Shown here: positions 6,198-6,723 of the stretch, in pieces | How positions within the stretch are numbered: the stretch's first letter is position 1 | How the letters are laid out: the number at the start of each line of letters is the position of its first letter | Origin: Erysipelotrichaceae bacterium UBA6182 | GTDB lineage: Bacteria > Bacillota_I > Bacilli_A > Erysipelotrichales > Erysipelotrichaceae | Reading direction: 5' to 3' | NCBI GenBank assembly: GCA_002422065.1 | Contig: DITO01000146.1 | Coordinates: 1 to 6,723, forward strand | Length of the DNA stretch: 6,723 nucleotides | The notes under the pieces: model-generated | The model's input: only the letters and a program-made list of their open reading frames with translations | What the model was told of the DNA's origin: nothing | Databases searched by the model: none | Position numbers and translations under genes: made by a program

Positions 6198-6723
6198 TTA
6201 GTCCACCTCAACTTTTGCTGATGGATGAAAACCAATTGTAAATGTCGTTGGTGTTCCATAAACGATATCACTAGGTATAGCGTCGCCTACTACAACACCT
6301 CTATCCCATGATATGTCATTATCGTATTGCCAATCTCCACTTTCATCTAAATACTTAAATAACATTTTAATGCGATATTGATTAGGTTTTTCTAGCTTAG
6401 CAAATGTTTCTTTGAATAAACTCTTAATAATAGAAACATCTCTCTTAAATAAGAATGTAAACGTGTGAGAAAAACCTCTCATCTTAACATAACTGTGTAT
6501 CTCTTTTGCTTTATCAAGTTCAGTTGGGTTAAGTGAATTAAGTGTTTGTAAACTCTCTAATTCTTGATTAGTTCCAAAACTTGCAATTAAAGGTATAACT
6601 GTTTCATATACAAATACTGCTTTATAATAATAGTGATGTGTTTCATCATCTTCACGAATTCCAACTCTCATGACTGTGTTTTCAGAACTTAAACTTGCAT
6701 TAGGAAATAAATTAACTTGAGGT
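6198..6723 (-). CDS. Unidentified phage structural protein, 3' part only (5' end outside the window)
   Basis: I do not recognise this protein. The frame is open to the window edge and 174 full codons are visible; the first 17 read PQVNLFPNASLSSENTV. A Met codon at 6671-6669 would give 157 residues, but the bases before it (GAAAACACAGTC) have no Shine-Dalgarno, unlike every other start here, so I treat the gene as 5'-truncated by the window. Counting from that Met, there is a His/Tyr-rich strand (THHYYYKAVFVYE, about 11-23), a helical Glu/Lys/Leu-rich middle (about 36-66), a mixed basic section (about 67-108), and a beta-rich end (VYGTPTTFTIGFHPSAKVEVD). There is no signal peptide, membrane segment or catalytic motif. 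Its TAA directly abuts the next ATG, which fits translational coupling. Its place upstream of the hub suggests a minor tail component; a distal-tail-like protein is possible but unproven. Confidence 0.8.
   Translation of the reverse strand, partial: PQVNLFPNASLSSENTVMRVGIREDDETHHYYYKAVFVYETVIPLIASFGTNQELESLQTLNSLNPTELDKAKEIHSYVKMRGFSHTFTFLFKRDVSIIKSLFKETFAKLEKPNQYRIKMLFKYLDESGDWQYDNDISWDRGVVVGDAIPSDIVYGTPTTFTIGFHPSAKVEVD
6203..6209 (-). promoter_or_regulatory. Shine-Dalgarno site for the 157-residue gene at 6197
   Basis: On the minus strand the sequence is GAGGTGG followed by ACTAA and then ATG, a spacing of five bases. The site lies inside the last codons of the upstream gene, whose TAA touches the ATG, so ribosomes finishing that gene are well placed to reinitiate. 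Confidence 0.75.

Noticed and set aside
1..6723. Alternative genetic code (UGA as Trp), given a possible Mollicutes-like host
   Set aside because: Tryptophan is TGG throughout the long frames and no in-frame TGA is needed. None of the visible stops is TGA, but four stops are too few to prove recoding.

Overview
This AT-rich window reads as part of the late structural operon of a tailed bacteriophage or prophage, probably infecting a low-GC Gram-positive bacterium or relative (Firmicutes/Bacillota or Mollicutes-like). The grounds are low GC, strong Shine-Dalgarno sites before nearly every start, and protein patterns typical of tail-tip (baseplate hub) and tail-fibre proteins of phages of such hosts. 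No gene for a host metabolic or housekeeping function is present. The stops are TAA, TAG, TAA and TAA in transcription order. Tryptophan is TGG in the long genes, so nothing points to a recoded UGA.

All genes lie on the minus strand, so transcription runs from high to low coordinates. The order is: (1) 6723-6198, the 3' part of an unidentified gene that is still open at the window edge; (2) 6197-5724, an unidentified 157-residue protein; (3) 5714-2550, a 1054-residue protein that I read as the tail hub / tail-associated baseplate protein; (4) 2525-54, an 823-residue tail fibre or receptor-binding-type protein with coiled coils, a tandem 28-residue repeat, a conserved fibre middle section and a YD-like C-terminus; (5) 50-1, the first 16 codons of another gene. 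Gaps are 0, 9, 24 and 3 bases. Three of the four visible Shine-Dalgarno sites lie in or overlap the end of the preceding gene, so this looks like one co-transcribed, probably translationally coupled unit. No promoter, terminator, RNA gene, CRISPR array or insertion sequence is visible, and no gap exceeds 300 bases.

By analogy with tailed phages of Gram-positive hosts, the hub would close the distal end of the tail tube and anchor the fibre, which would contact the cell surface. The two small proteins just upstream would be minor tail or adaptor components, but neither is recognised. I do not see a defence system, a diversity-generating retroelement or any other obviously novel machine. The points most worth a second look are the two unidentified small proteins, the composition shift within the fibre gene, its internal repeat, and the YD-like C-terminus.
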